A DNA stretch of 64,000 nt, from the NCBI RefSeq assembly GCF_004362055.1, contig NZ_SNXB01000001.1, forward strand, positions 310,001-374,000, in the 5' to 3' direction. Origin of the DNA: Flavobacterium sp. 245. GTDB lineage: Bacteria > Bacteroidota > Bacteroidia > Flavobacteriales > Flavobacteriaceae. The notes below the pieces were generated by a model. It ran no database searches and was not told where the DNA came from. It saw nothing but the letters and a program-made list of their open reading frames with translations. Position 1 is the first letter of the stretch. Each line of letters starts with the position of its first letter. Below, piece by piece: positions 35,357-44,214 of this stretch. The position numbers were made by a program, and so were the translations under genes.

Positions 35357-35580
35357 GATACTAAGTTGCTAAGGTTCTAAGATACTAAGATTTTATCTTT
35401 GAACTTATAATCTTAAAAACTCAGAATCTTAAAAAAATATCAAGTTACTAAGCTTACTAAAAAAACTTAGAACCTTAGAAACTCATCACCTAAGAACCTT
35501 TAAAAAAATTATAAATGAAGATTCTGACATACTAAGAAAAAACTTAGAATCTTAGAAACTCAGAGTCTTAGAAACTTAAA
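35357..35580. repeat. word repeat between leuA and leuB (CTTAGAA / CTAAG)
   Basis: The 229-bp gap is built of CTAAG, CTTAGAAACTCA, CTTAGAATCTTAGAA and similar words in both orientations, able to fold into long alternative hairpins. No reading frame is supported. Confidence 0.75.
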
Positions 35581-35585
35581 AAATA

Positions 35586-36647
35586 ATGAAATTAAACATA
35601 GCCCTTTTAGCCGGAGACGGAATCGGACCAGAAGTAATCAATGAAGCTGTAAAAGTTTCTGATGCTATTGCAAAAAAATTCAATCACGAAATAACTTGGA
35701 CTCCTGCTTTGACTGGAGCTTGTGCAATTGATGCTGTTGGAGTTCCTTATCCTGATGAGACTCACGAAATTTGCATGAAAGCCGATGCTGTTTTATTTGG
35801 AGCAATTGGGCATCCAAAATATGATAACGATCCAAGCGCACCAGTTCGTCCGGAGCAGGGATTATTATTGATGCGTAAAAAATTAGGATTGTTTGCCAAT
35901 GTGCGTCCAACATTTACTTTTCCTTCTCTAATTGATAATTCTCCTTTAAAAAGAGAAAGAATTGAAGGAACTGATTTGGTTTTCTTAAGAGAATTAACTG
36001 GCGGAATTTACTTCGGAGAAAAAGGAAGAAAAGATGGTGGAGAAACTGCTTTTGACAACTGTGTTTACACAAGAGCGGAAGTACAGCGTTTAGCTAAAAA
36101 AGGTTTTGAATTAGCCATGACAAGAAGTAAAAAACTTTGTTGTGTTGATAAAGCAAACGTTTTGGAAACTTCACGTTTATGGAGAGAAACGGTTCAGGCA
36201 ATGGAAAAAGATTATCCTGAAGTTACTGTTTCTTATGAATTCGTTGATGCTGTTGCAATGCGTTTGGTGCAATGGCCAAACTCTTATGATGTATTGATTA
36301 CTGAGAATTTATTCGGAGATATTTTGACTGACGAAGCTTCTGTAATTTCAGGTTCAATGGGATTAATGCCTTCTGCTTCTGTTGGAGAACATACTTCATT
36401 ATACGAACCAATCCACGGATCTTATCCTCAGGCAACAGGATTAAATATTGCTAATCCGTTAGCGACTATTTTATCTGCAGCAATGATGTTCGAAGATGCT
36501 TTCGGCTTAAAAGACGAAGCTGAAGCGATTAGAGCCGTTGTAAATAAATCATTAGAACAAGGAATTGTTACTGAAGATTTAGCTCCGAAAGGATCAAAAG
36601 CATACAAAACAAGTGAAGTTGGTGACTGGCTTGTAGCGAATCTATAG
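35586..36647 (+). CDS. leuB: 3-isopropylmalate dehydrogenase
   Basis: It oxidises and decarboxylates 3-isopropylmalate with NAD+ to give 2-oxoisocaproate, the leucine precursor. The 353-residue protein has LAGDGIGPEV, the substrate arginines around RPEQGLLLMRKKLGLFANVRP, the metal-site NLFGDILTDEASVISGSMG and the NAD-site EPIHGSYPQATG. Length is normal. It ends the leucine cluster. Confidence 0.97.
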   Translation: MKLNIALLAGDGIGPEVINEAVKVSDAIAKKFNHEITWTPALTGACAIDAVGVPYPDETHEICMKADAVLFGAIGHPKYDNDPSAPVRPEQGLLLMRKKLGLFANVRPTFTFPSLIDNSPLKRERIEGTDLVFLRELTGGIYFGEKGRKDGGETAFDNCVYTRAEVQRLAKKGFELAMTRSKKLCCVDKANVLETSRLWRETVQAMEKDYPEVTVSYEFVDAVAMRLVQWPNSYDVLITENLFGDILTDEASVISGSMGLMPSASVGEHTSLYEPIHGSYPQATGLNIANPLATILSAAMMFEDAFGLKDEAEAIRAVVNKSLEQGIVTEDLAPKGSKAYKTSEVGDWLVANL

Positions 36648-36655
36648 TTTTATTT

Positions 36656-36870
36656 GTTTCAGGTTTCAAGTTTCAAGTTATTGTTGGAACGTGAAACCTG
36701 AAACTTATATTTAATTTTATTCTATGTAGAACAAAAATGTGTCTTCGCTTTGCGTTAGATGCACTGCTGTGCATCTCTACGGAAAACATCCTTAAAAAAT
36801 GGCAAACAAAAGTTTCAGTTTTCCAACTTGAAACCTGAAACAAAATAAACCTGAAACTTGAAACATTTAA
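36656..36870. repeat. repeat-filled gap after leuB (GTTTCAGGTTTCA words and a GC-containing palindrome)
   Basis: GTTTCAGGTTTCA (36656-36668) and TGAAACCTGAAAC (36692-36704) are a perfect 13-bp inverted repeat that may terminate leuB transcripts. The same words return at 36830-36865. In between, AGATGCAC-TGCT-GTGCATCT (36757-36776) is a separate perfect palindrome. Confidence 0.75.
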
Positions 36871-36872
36871 AC

Positions 36873-36906
36873 AAAAAAAAGGGATCAACTTTCGTTGATC
36901 CCTTTT
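36873..36906 (-). terminator. terminator of the RRM gene
   Basis: AAAAGGGATCAAC and GTTGATCCCTTTT form a stem-loop flanked by A and T runs. Confidence 0.88.
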
Positions 36907-36925
36907 ATATTTTAGAAAAAAAATA

Positions 36926-37276
36926 TTAATATCCTCCTCTGTTTCCACCACGGTCGTTTCCACCACGGCTGTTTCCGTAACCTCCGCGAGAATCACCTCC
37001 ACGGTTGTTATTGAAACTTCTTCTTTCGCCTTCCGGTTTTGGTTCAGATTTATTAACAACAATTGAACGACCTTGAACAGTAGCACCGTTCAATTCATCA
37101 ATTGCTTTTTGAGCTTCAGCATCGTTTGGCATCTCAACGAAACCAAAACCTTTGCTTCTTCCAGTAAACTTATCAGTGATAATTTTAACTGAATCTACTG
37201 CTCCATAAGCCTCGAAAGACTCTCTTAAATCTGCTTCCTCAATACTGAATGGAAGGCTTCCAACAAAAATGTTCAT
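36926..37276 (-). CDS. RNA-binding protein with RRM and Arg-Gly-rich tail
   Basis: The 116-residue protein has one RNA recognition motif (about 1-80): RNP2 NIFVGSLPF and RNP1 KGFGFVEM. A tail rich in RGG, GGY and Asn follows (about 90-116). Such small glycine-rich RRM proteins are common in Bacteroidota and cyanobacteria, where they bind RNA and are often cold-induced. It is monocistronic, with a terminator just downstream. Confidence 0.92.
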   Translation of the reverse strand: MNIFVGSLPFSIEEADLRESFEAYGAVDSVKIITDKFTGRSKGFGFVEMPNDAEAQKAIDELNGATVQGRSIVVNKSEPKPEGERRSFNNNRGGDSRGGYGNSRGGNDRGGNRGGY

Positions 37277-37408
37277 ATGTACTTATTTATAATATGTAGC
37301 AAATGTAGTCTTATTTTTCTGTAATCTACTATATATTAGTTTATTTATGTTTTTATTTAGATTTACAAAAGATCTTTCAATAAAAACAATAAGGCTCAGA
37401 AGACAAAC

Positions 37409-37888
37409 TTAATATTCTAGTGTTGGCGTAATAGGAATTTTATAAAAAACCCCTTCTGTAAAAGTAATTTTTGGATTTTCAAGATCTGTTGCATCATTAT
37501 TTATAGCAGTAAACTTAAAAGTGCCTGAAATGGTCTTATTTTCACTGTCAAGATCTGTAATCACAATTTGACCACTGCCCTTTTTTGTGCCGGTTGAAAA
37601 TTTTGGGTTATCATCCTGAAAAACATTTGAATAAGAAGCTGTTTTTATATCATCAACACCCAAAATATAAGTTCCTGGCGCTGAAGAAGGAAGTTTAAAT
37701 GTTACAGCATCAGGTCCTAACTGACCTGAAATTATGAAAGATCCATCTCTAGTATATGATGTGTAAGCATTAGCTCTCCAGAAAACATTGTCCTTTAAGC
37801 CTTGAAATGCGGGATTATTAAATTTTATATCTTCAGTGCATGAAACAGCAACAAAAAGAAGTAATAAAAAATAAAAGTATTTTTTCAT
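37409..37888 (-). CDS. lipoprotein of unknown function (DUF6252-like)
   Basis: The 159-residue protein has a lipoprotein signal with lipobox FVAVSC, giving Cys17 as the lipidated residue. A beta-rich body follows (WRANAYTSYTRDGSFIISG, LPSSAPGTYILG) that resembles the DUF6252 family of Bacteroidota. It is probably anchored in the outer membrane. A promoter box TACTTTTG is at 37906-37913 on the minus strand. Confidence 0.78.
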   Translation of the reverse strand: MKKYFYFLLLLFVAVSCTEDIKFNNPAFQGLKDNVFWRANAYTSYTRDGSFIISGQLGPDAVTFKLPSSAPGTYILGVDDIKTASYSNVFQDDNPKFSTGTKKGSGQIVITDLDSENKTISGTFKFTAINNDATDLENPKITFTEGVFYKIPITPTLEY

Positions 37889-37905
37889 GTTTCGTGGATT
37901 TGATG

Positions 37906-37913
37906 CAAAAGTA
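37906..37913 (-). promoter_or_regulatory. -7 promoter box (TACTTTTG)
   Basis: Minus-strand TAnnTTTG match 18 bp upstream of the lipoprotein ATG. Confidence 0.6.
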
Positions 37914-38026
37914 TTGCATTTGAAATAAATATCTAAAAATTCGACTCAAAAACAATAAAAAAACAACCAAAATCTGTATCAGCAATATTTAATATTATTT
38001 GGAACGCATATTTCATAAAAAAATTA

Positions 38027-38034
38027 TATCTTTG
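38027..38034 (+). promoter_or_regulatory. -7 promoter box of rpsP (TATCTTTG)
   Basis: TAnnTTTG match followed by a GC-containing start region (CGCCC), about 50 bp before rpsP. It drives rpsP-rimM. Confidence 0.7.
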
Positions 38035-38083
38035 CGCCCTTAATTAACAGAGGTCGAGAACCTCAAAATTTAATCATAAGATT

Positions 38084-38650
38084 ATGTCAGTAAAAATTAG
38101 ATTACAAAGACACGGTAAAAAAGGAAAACCTTTTTACTGGGTTGTAGCTGCAGATGCACGCTCAAAAAGAGATGGTAAATACTTAGAAAAAATCGGTACT
38201 TACAATCCAAACACAAACCCAGCAACTGTTGAGTTAAACCTTGACAGCGCAGTTAAATGGTTGCACAATGGTGCTCAACCAACTGATACTGCTAGAGCAA
38301 TCCTTTCTTACAAAGGTGCTTTATTGAAACACCACCTTGATGGAGGTATCCGTAAAGGAGCTTTAACTCAAGAGCAAGCAGACGCTAAATTAGCAGCTTG
38401 GTTAGAGGCTAAAGCTGGAAAAGTTGATGCTAAAAAAGATGGTTTATCAAAAGCACAAGCTGATGTTAAAGCTAAAGCTTTAAAAGCTGAACAAGAAGTT
38501 AATGCTAAGCGTTTAGCTGCTGCAGCTCAGGCTGAAGCTGATGCTATTGCTGCTGCAACTGCTGCTGAGGCTACTGAAGAAGTTGCTGAAGTTGAAGCTG
38601 CTGAAGAAGCACCAGCTGCTGAAGAGAATAACGAAACAACTGAAGCATAA
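38084..38650 (+). CDS. rpsP: 30S ribosomal protein S16 with long Ala/Glu-rich tail
   Basis: The first 80 or so residues are a standard S16 (VKIRLQRHGKKGKPFYWVV). It is followed by an extension of about 100 residues rich in Ala, Lys and Glu and probably helical or disordered, ending in EENNETTEA. Long S16 tails are usual in Bacteroidota. rimM begins 15 bp downstream, the common rpsP-rimM order. Confidence 0.96.
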   Translation: MSVKIRLQRHGKKGKPFYWVVAADARSKRDGKYLEKIGTYNPNTNPATVELNLDSAVKWLHNGAQPTDTARAILSYKGALLKHHLDGGIRKGALTQEQADAKLAAWLEAKAGKVDAKKDGLSKAQADVKAKALKAEQEVNAKRLAAAAQAEADAIAAATAAEATEEVAEVEAAEEAPAAEENNETTEA

Positions 38651-38665
38651 TTTTACTTGGCGATA

Positions 38666-39190
38666 ATGCGTAAAGAAGAATGTTTTTATTTAGGTAAAAT
38701 CGCTAAAAAATTTAGTTTCAAAGGTGAAGTTCTGATCTATTTAGACACAGACGAACCTGAGTTATACGAAAATCTGGAATCAGTGTTTGTTGATCACAAC
38801 AAACACTTGGTTCCTTTTTTTATTGAAACAAGTTCTTTACACAAAAACGACTTTCTGAGAGTTCGTTTTGAAGATGTAAATACCGAAGAAGATGCAGATG
38901 CCTTGGTTGGAAATGCTGTTTATCTTCCTTTAACAATGTTGCCAAAACTTACCGGCAACAAATTCTATTTCCACGAAGTTATCGGTTTTGAAATTGAAGA
39001 CCAGCGTTTAGGCGTTTTCGGAAAAATCACTTCCATTAATGACTCTTCTGCTCAACCTCTTTTTGAAGTTTTGAATGGTGAAGTAGAAATATTAATTCCA
39101 ATGATCGACCATTTCTTAGTAAAAATTGACCGAGAAAACAAAAAGGTTATCATGAACCTTCCTGAAGGACTGGTAGAAATGTACCTTTAG
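38666..39190 (+). CDS. rimM: ribosome maturation factor RimM
   Basis: The 174-residue protein has the RimM N-terminal barrel (YLGKIAKKFSFKGEVLIYLDTD) and the C-terminal PRC-barrel (NKFYFHEVIGFEI, EILIPMIDHFLVKID). It binds the 30S head and S19 during 16S rRNA processing. I start at ATG 38666 (MRKEECFY); a TTG nine bases upstream is less likely. It shares a transcript with rpsP. Confidence 0.94.
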   Translation: MRKEECFYLGKIAKKFSFKGEVLIYLDTDEPELYENLESVFVDHNKHLVPFFIETSSLHKNDFLRVRFEDVNTEEDADALVGNAVYLPLTMLPKLTGNKFYFHEVIGFEIEDQRLGVFGKITSINDSSAQPLFEVLNGEVEILIPMIDHFLVKIDRENKKVIMNLPEGLVEMYL

Positions 39191-39270
39191 TTTAGATTTT
39201 TAGACTTCTTAGATTGTTGGATTTTTAGATTTTATTATAAATTCAATTGCAAACTTATAAATAATTCCGA

Positions 39271-39978
39271 ATGTTTCAATTCAAGCAATTTTCTGTAAAA
39301 CAAGACAAAACCGCTATGAAAGTTGGGACTGACGGGGTTTTATTAGGCGCTTGGGCTCCAATTCACCATAATCCGTTTAGTGTTTTAGATGTTGGTGCAG
39401 GAACTGGAATTATTGCTTTAATGTTGGCACAGCGAACTCATGCTCAACAAATTGATGCGCTTGAAATTGATGAAGACGCATATGAACAAGCAGTCGAAAA
39501 TTTTGAAAATTCACCTTGGGGCGACCGATTATTTTGTTTTCATGCCGGTTTAGATGAATTTATTGAAGAACCGGAAGATGAATACGATTTAATTGTTTCA
39601 AATCCGCCATTTTATGCTGAAGATTATAAAACCGAAAACGAACAACGTGATTTAGCACGATTTCAAGATGCAATGCCTTTTGAAGAAATTGTTGAAGCAG
39701 CCGATTTATTACTTTCTGAAAATGGAATTTTAGCCCTAATTATTCCTTTTAAAGAAGAAGAAAAATTTATCGCTTTGGCAAAAGAATTCGAATTATTTCC
39801 AATCAAAATTACGCGTGTTAAAGGAACTTCAAAATCTGAAATTAAGCGCAGCTTATTGGCTTTTAGCCGAAATGAAATCTCTGATGTTGAAATCGATGAA
39901 TTAACAATCGAAATTGACAGACACGTTTATACGCCTGAATATATTGAGCTGACTAAAGATTTTTATTTGAAGATGTAA
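39271..39978 (+). CDS. trmN6: tRNA1(Val) adenine-37 N6-methyltransferase
   Basis: The 235-residue protein has the SAM motif LDVGAGTGIIALMLAQRT, the acidic LEIDEDAYEQA and the amino-methyltransferase motif SNPPFY. Its N-terminus FQFKQFSVKQDKTAMKVGTDGVLLGAW is typical of TrmN6/YfiC. It modifies A37 of tRNA1(Val). It ends 2 bp from the stop of the convergent peptide-locus tail gene, with no terminator in between. Confidence 0.92.
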   Translation: MFQFKQFSVKQDKTAMKVGTDGVLLGAWAPIHHNPFSVLDVGAGTGIIALMLAQRTHAQQIDALEIDEDAYEQAVENFENSPWGDRLFCFHAGLDEFIEEPEDEYDLIVSNPPFYAEDYKTENEQRDLARFQDAMPFEEIVEAADLLLSENGILALIIPFKEEEKFIALAKEFELFPIKITRVKGTSKSEIKRSLLAFSRNEISDVEIDELTIEIDRHVYTPEYIELTKDFYLKM

Positions 39979-39980
39979 TT

Positions 39981-41240
39981 CTAAAATTCCATCTTTTTAT
40001 TTTCTATAATAAAATTATTATTGTTCCAATATTCTAAATCTTCAATAACCTTTACATCTAATTTTAAACGATCAATTGGTCGTTTTATAGCTAAAATATT
40101 TTCTGTACCAATATCTTCTGACATTAAATCATAATTAGAATTTACAATACTAATTTGCGTTTTACTTAGCATTGAAAAATAATTGCTTTCTATTTTTTCA
40201 TTACAATAATTAATAAAATAGCGTCCGTTGACGTTTTTGTAGGTCTGGGTAATTTTCAATGAAGATTCTATTACAATATCGTCATTATCATTCGATCTTT
40301 CTCTCTTCAAAACAACATACTGTTCAAATTTTACAATAGCAAAAGAATCTGTCTCAACATAAATAAATCCAATTGCTGATTTTGGTGCTGGATTTCCAAA
40401 ACCGCTTGTAAAAACAGTAGGATTCAAATTTGTAAAACTAATTACATAGACATTTTTACCGCCATAAGTTGTAGTGCCTTCTTTTTTTAATTCAAAATCT
40501 TTAGTTTGATAAAGCAAATTCTGATTGCTCAGCATTATATTTCTAAAAATAACTATTCCAAAATACCCAATTCCTTTCCAATTTTCAATTGTTTCTGAAT
40601 TAACTTTTTTCCGTAATTGCAATATTTCTCCAAAATAATTAGCAGCAGCATCATCAGAAACTTTAATTCCGTTTGGACTATAGGTGTTAATTGATGCTTC
40701 TTCGTTTATTGTAAAAATGCTGTCTTTAATGGTTTGTGCTCTGAAAAAAAACTTCTGATTAAATGGTTTTTGATAATAGTTATTCTCAATATTCTCTTTT
40801 GCTTTTTTTAAAATTGTTGTCGCAGATAAACTTTTGGATTTCTTTTTAGAGGAAGCAACAACCATTTCATTTAATGAAACCTCAACATTTGCCTCTTTCT
40901 TTAATTTAATATGCAGTGATTTATTTTGGAGCTTTTCGAGTTCAGAAACCATAACCGTATCTGAAAAATATCCTAAAGCCGAAATAATCAATTTATCATT
41001 AAAACTGCTTTTCGAAATATTAAATTGAAAATTCCCTTCTGAATTTGCCACCACGCTTTTATTGCAATTAAGAAGATATAGATCTGCATTTGCAATTACA
41101 GCATTCGATTCTGAATCTCTAATGGTTCCAAAAATGCTAAAAGTGTCATATAAATTCTTCGTTTTTTGCGAGTACAAAACGGATTGCAATAACAAAAAAG
41201 TTATTACAATCCCTTGTTTAATTTTTCTACTCGAATGCAT
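39981..41240 (-). CDS. secreted CarboxypepD-regulatory-domain protein at the end of the peptide-export cluster
   Basis: The 419-residue protein has a signal peptide (about 1-24, ending SVLYSQ) and a carboxypeptidase-like regulatory domain (about 33-115: FGTIRDSESNAVIANADLYL, IISALGY). A long beta-rich region follows that I cannot assign. Its ATG overlaps the stop of the S41 peptidase gene (TAATG on the minus strand), so translation is coupled. The pair follows the HlyD adaptor by 44 bp and may belong to the peptide-export transcript. Function unknown. Confidence 0.75.
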   Translation of the reverse strand: MHSSRKIKQGIVITFLLLQSVLYSQKTKNLYDTFSIFGTIRDSESNAVIANADLYLLNCNKSVVANSEGNFQFNISKSSFNDKLIISALGYFSDTVMVSELEKLQNKSLHIKLKKEANVEVSLNEMVVASSKKKSKSLSATTILKKAKENIENNYYQKPFNQKFFFRAQTIKDSIFTINEEASINTYSPNGIKVSDDAAANYFGEILQLRKKVNSETIENWKGIGYFGIVIFRNIMLSNQNLLYQTKDFELKKEGTTTYGGKNVYVISFTNLNPTVFTSGFGNPAPKSAIGFIYVETDSFAIVKFEQYVVLKRERSNDNDDIVIESSLKITQTYKNVNGRYFINYCNEKIESNYFSMLSKTQISIVNSNYDLMSEDIGTENILAIKRPIDRLKLDVKVIEDLEYWNNNNFIIENKKMEF

Positions 41241-42871
41241 TATTTCCCGTTTTTAGCAAAAAGAATTGCTCGATCCAAAACCTCATCTTTTCCTTGTTGA
41301 ATTCCTAGAATAGTTGGCTTCACTTCAATGTCAGGAACAATTCCTATTCTTTGTGTTTCTTTCTTGTCAGGATAAAAAACGCCGTAAGTTGTAAAAGAAG
41401 TCCAAATACCTTTTATAATTTCGAATCTGTAATTTGCTCCGTCTGAACCTGCAGTTTGACTTCCAATTATAGTAGTTTTTGGAGCAACTTTTAGTGTCAT
41501 GGCTGTAAATTCAGAATGACTTATTGATTTTTCATTCACCAAAAGAATAACATCTCCTTTATAATAATCAGGATTAATTTTTCCACAGGGCGTATCTTCT
41601 TTTCTCCAAATATAGCGTCCCGGAGAACTTAAATCAGCATCAATAGATTTTACAAAATTTTTCGGTTCTGGATTTAAATATTCTGCAATTGCAAAATTAG
41701 TTCCCTGAGGGTAGTTTCGAATATCAAATATAATAGCTTTCGCATTTTTAAACTGCTCCATCATAGCTGGAACATCATCTGGAGTTAATACAGCCAAATT
41801 AGCATAACCTATATTATTCTCTAAGAATTTATATTTCTCACTTTTATTCTCGTAATTAATATTTAAATCTTTATACTCATATTTATTTATTGTCTTTTTT
41901 GCCGTTTTATCATTCCGTATAAATTCAATTTCACTAACATTTGTACGACTATAAAAAATTGGATATTCATTGTTTAAAATTGCAGCATAATTGGACCCTT
42001 CAATGTATTTTTGATTCTCTTTTATAAGATCCCCAATTGATTTCCCTTCTATTTTAGTAATGATATCTCCTATTCTAATATCATTTATTTTACATAAAGA
42101 TTCGTTTTTGAATCCGGTAACAATTGCTTTATCATCAATAATTTTAGCATCAAAAGAAATCCCGTGACGTCCAAAAATATCAAATAATTTATTTGCCCCA
42201 AATAAGGCATGCGTATCATTTAGTTTTGCACTAAATTCTTTTAAAGACAAATAATAATCTGCTTGTGAAACAGGATTAATTGTTCTAGGTAAAAATTCAA
42301 TTAGGGTCAAATCCCAGTTTTGATCCATTTGATATTTGTATGGAAAAAAATATTCAACATAGTTCCAGAAACGAAACAAAAGTAGAAGTCGAAAGTTTTT
42401 ATCTTTATCATCGAATTCGTTGTATTCTACTTCATTTCTGAATTCAATTCCCTTTTCCACATAATATTGTTTCCCCTGAATTTTATTTTGCTCAATAAAT
42501 TTGAGTTTTTGAGAAAGGCTCTTAGAAAAAAAGTTAGCATCTTGTGTCCACGAAAGATCGAAGTTTTTGTCAAAATAATCAATTTCTTCACTTGAGATTT
42601 CAGCTTTATAAGCTTCAACTTTTCCTAAAGAAGAAATCCATTTTTCTAAAACATTTGAAAATTCCATATCCGTTTTTGCTTCTTCTACTTTGGGTAATAT
42701 TTTAAAAAGCTGTTCATCCCAATCAAAATTTCCACTAGCTACATTTGGATGATAATATTTTAAAAATCCCCAGACTTTGCAAGTTGCTGCTAACTTTTGG
42801 GTTTCGCTTATAGGTTTTGAAAAAGAACTTTGAAATAATAATAAAAAAACGACAAGAAGAATCTTCTTCAT
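41240..42871 (-). CDS. S41-family (tricorn/C-terminal-processing-like) peptidase, exported
   Basis: The 543-residue protein has a signal peptide (MKKILLVVFLLLFQSSFS), a helical N-domain (ATCKVWGFLKYYHPNV), a PDZ-like segment (about 265-300, NDIRIGDIITKIEG) and the S41 core. The core carries NEKSISHSEFTAM, with the probable nucleophile Ser in SHSE, and IIGSQTAGSDG. The lysine used by CtpA is not present where expected; tricorn-type S41 members use other residues. It shares transcription direction with the peptide exporter 44 bp upstream. A full-length paralog is at 62288. Confidence 0.85.
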   Translation of the reverse strand: MKKILLVVFLLLFQSSFSKPISETQKLAATCKVWGFLKYYHPNVASGNFDWDEQLFKILPKVEEAKTDMEFSNVLEKWISSLGKVEAYKAEISSEEIDYFDKNFDLSWTQDANFFSKSLSQKLKFIEQNKIQGKQYYVEKGIEFRNEVEYNEFDDKDKNFRLLLLFRFWNYVEYFFPYKYQMDQNWDLTLIEFLPRTINPVSQADYYLSLKEFSAKLNDTHALFGANKLFDIFGRHGISFDAKIIDDKAIVTGFKNESLCKINDIRIGDIITKIEGKSIGDLIKENQKYIEGSNYAAILNNEYPIFYSRTNVSEIEFIRNDKTAKKTINKYEYKDLNINYENKSEKYKFLENNIGYANLAVLTPDDVPAMMEQFKNAKAIIFDIRNYPQGTNFAIAEYLNPEPKNFVKSIDADLSSPGRYIWRKEDTPCGKINPDYYKGDVILLVNEKSISHSEFTAMTLKVAPKTTIIGSQTAGSDGANYRFEIIKGIWTSFTTYGVFYPDKKETQRIGIVPDIEVKPTILGIQQGKDEVLDRAILFAKNGK

Positions 42872-42915
42872 TTAGTGAGTGGTTTATTCGTTTAGTTATT
42901 AGCTTTGGGTTAGTT

Positions 42916-44211
42916 TTAAACTTGTTCAAATATACTTTTAAACTGATACAATATTCTTTCTATTAATCGTAAATCTTCGGTCACAATTTCAGCTCTTCCT
43001 TTCATTTCCTGCTGAAAAACAATCTGTTTTTTATAGGAAGTTTCGAGTCCGTTTGGCAAAGCGACATCGAGCAATAAATTTCCGTCTTTGTCCGGCACTA
43101 GCGAAATATTTTTAATTGTGCCTTTTAAAACACCAAATTCTCGATCTGGATAATTTGCTAGACGAATATTTACGCGCTGTCCAACTTTTATTTTGCCCGA
43201 GTTTAATGTCGGAGCTTTTACTTTACCGATAAAACCATTTTTTGCATCAGGAATAATCGAAAATACATTATCACCAACATTAATAGTCTGATTTTCATTC
43301 CAAACCTGCAAAAAAGTAACTACACCGCTGATTGATGATTTTAGCGTATAAGCCAATTCCCAGTCTTTGATCACTTTTTTGAGCTGAAAAAATGACTGTG
43401 CCATGTTTCGGCCGAGATTCACCTCTTCTTTTGTGCTGCTTATCTGCGAATTTTGACTCAATTTTGTATTGTCGATCAAAGCCGATTTTAACTGTGAAAT
43501 CGAAGTCAAAAGGCCCTTATAATTTTTTTGTGCCTGAAGATAGCCCAGTTTTTTCGCTTCCATTTCCTGTGCCGAAATAATTCCTTTATTGAATAAAGTT
43601 TCAAATCGTGCCATTTCATTTTTTTGAAGCTGCAATTCACTTTCATTAAGTATTTTTTGCTGTTGCAGAATTTCCAATCGTTCTTTTATCTGCACTTTTT
43701 CTGAAATCTGCGCTCTATTTTCTACTTCAAAAGGCTGTAGATCTTCGTTTAATTGTTCTGCCTCATAATCTTTCTGAAATACGGCATAAGCACTTTCAAT
43801 TTCGCCTAATTGCAAATTCTTTAAGACCGCAAAAGGAAATACCTTTTTTGAATCATTAACATTATAGCCTTCAACAATGCTTTTCAGTAAAAAAACATCT
43901 TTGTAATTTGCTGTATTTTCAATTATGGCAAGTGTTGTATTTTTTGAAATCGTCGTTTTGTCTTTGACCAAAATAGCCTCAATTCGCCCTGAAGATTTAG
44001 ATACAATTTTTTCAGGCGGAATATTCGTTGTAATAACAATTTCAGTATTTACAACATCTGGGTATTTTACAAACCAAGAAACAAAAAACAACATCATTAT
44101 GATAATAAAAATAAGAACAGTTCCCCATCTGATCATCCAGTGAGGCACTTTAGTGAGAATGTCTTGTACTTCTTCACTTCTTAATTCTAATGTATTATGA
44201 TCTTCGGCCAT
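42916..44211 (-). CDS. HlyD-family membrane fusion protein of peptide exporter
   Basis: The 431-residue protein has a cytoplasmic N-terminus, one transmembrane helix (about 28-49), a lipoyl half (VSKSSGRIEAILVKDKTTI), long coiled coils (about 135-260) and a second half with a beta-barrel (KVGQRVNIRLANYPDREFG). It matches the adaptor of type 1 bacteriocin or peptide export. It starts three bases after the stop of the C39 ABC exporter. No TolC gene is in the window. Confidence 0.9.
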   Translation of the reverse strand: MAEDHNTLELRSEEVQDILTKVPHWMIRWGTVLIFIIIMMLFFVSWFVKYPDVVNTEIVITTNIPPEKIVSKSSGRIEAILVKDKTTISKNTTLAIIENTANYKDVFLLKSIVEGYNVNDSKKVFPFAVLKNLQLGEIESAYAVFQKDYEAEQLNEDLQPFEVENRAQISEKVQIKERLEILQQQKILNESELQLQKNEMARFETLFNKGIISAQEMEAKKLGYLQAQKNYKGLLTSISQLKSALIDNTKLSQNSQISSTKEEVNLGRNMAQSFFQLKKVIKDWELAYTLKSSISGVVTFLQVWNENQTINVGDNVFSIIPDAKNGFIGKVKAPTLNSGKIKVGQRVNIRLANYPDREFGVLKGTIKNISLVPDKDGNLLLDVALPNGLETSYKKQIVFQQEMKGRAEIVTEDLRLIERILYQFKSIFEQV

Positions 44212-44214
44212 AAT

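Noticed and set aside
32108..35580. CRISPR or riboswitch in the leu cluster gaps
   Set aside because: Word lengths and spacing are irregular, spacers are lacking, and no known riboswitch core is recognised.
36757..36776. Perfect palindrome AGATGCAC-TGCT-GTGCATCT as a regulatory site or terminator
   Set aside because: It has no T run and lies far from any promoter box; more likely part of a dispersed repeat.
36673..37086. A 137-codon minus-strand frame overlapping the RRM gene end
   Set aside because: It is the other frame of the RGG-rich tail and its downstream terminator and repeat; the RRM protein accounts for the coding signal.
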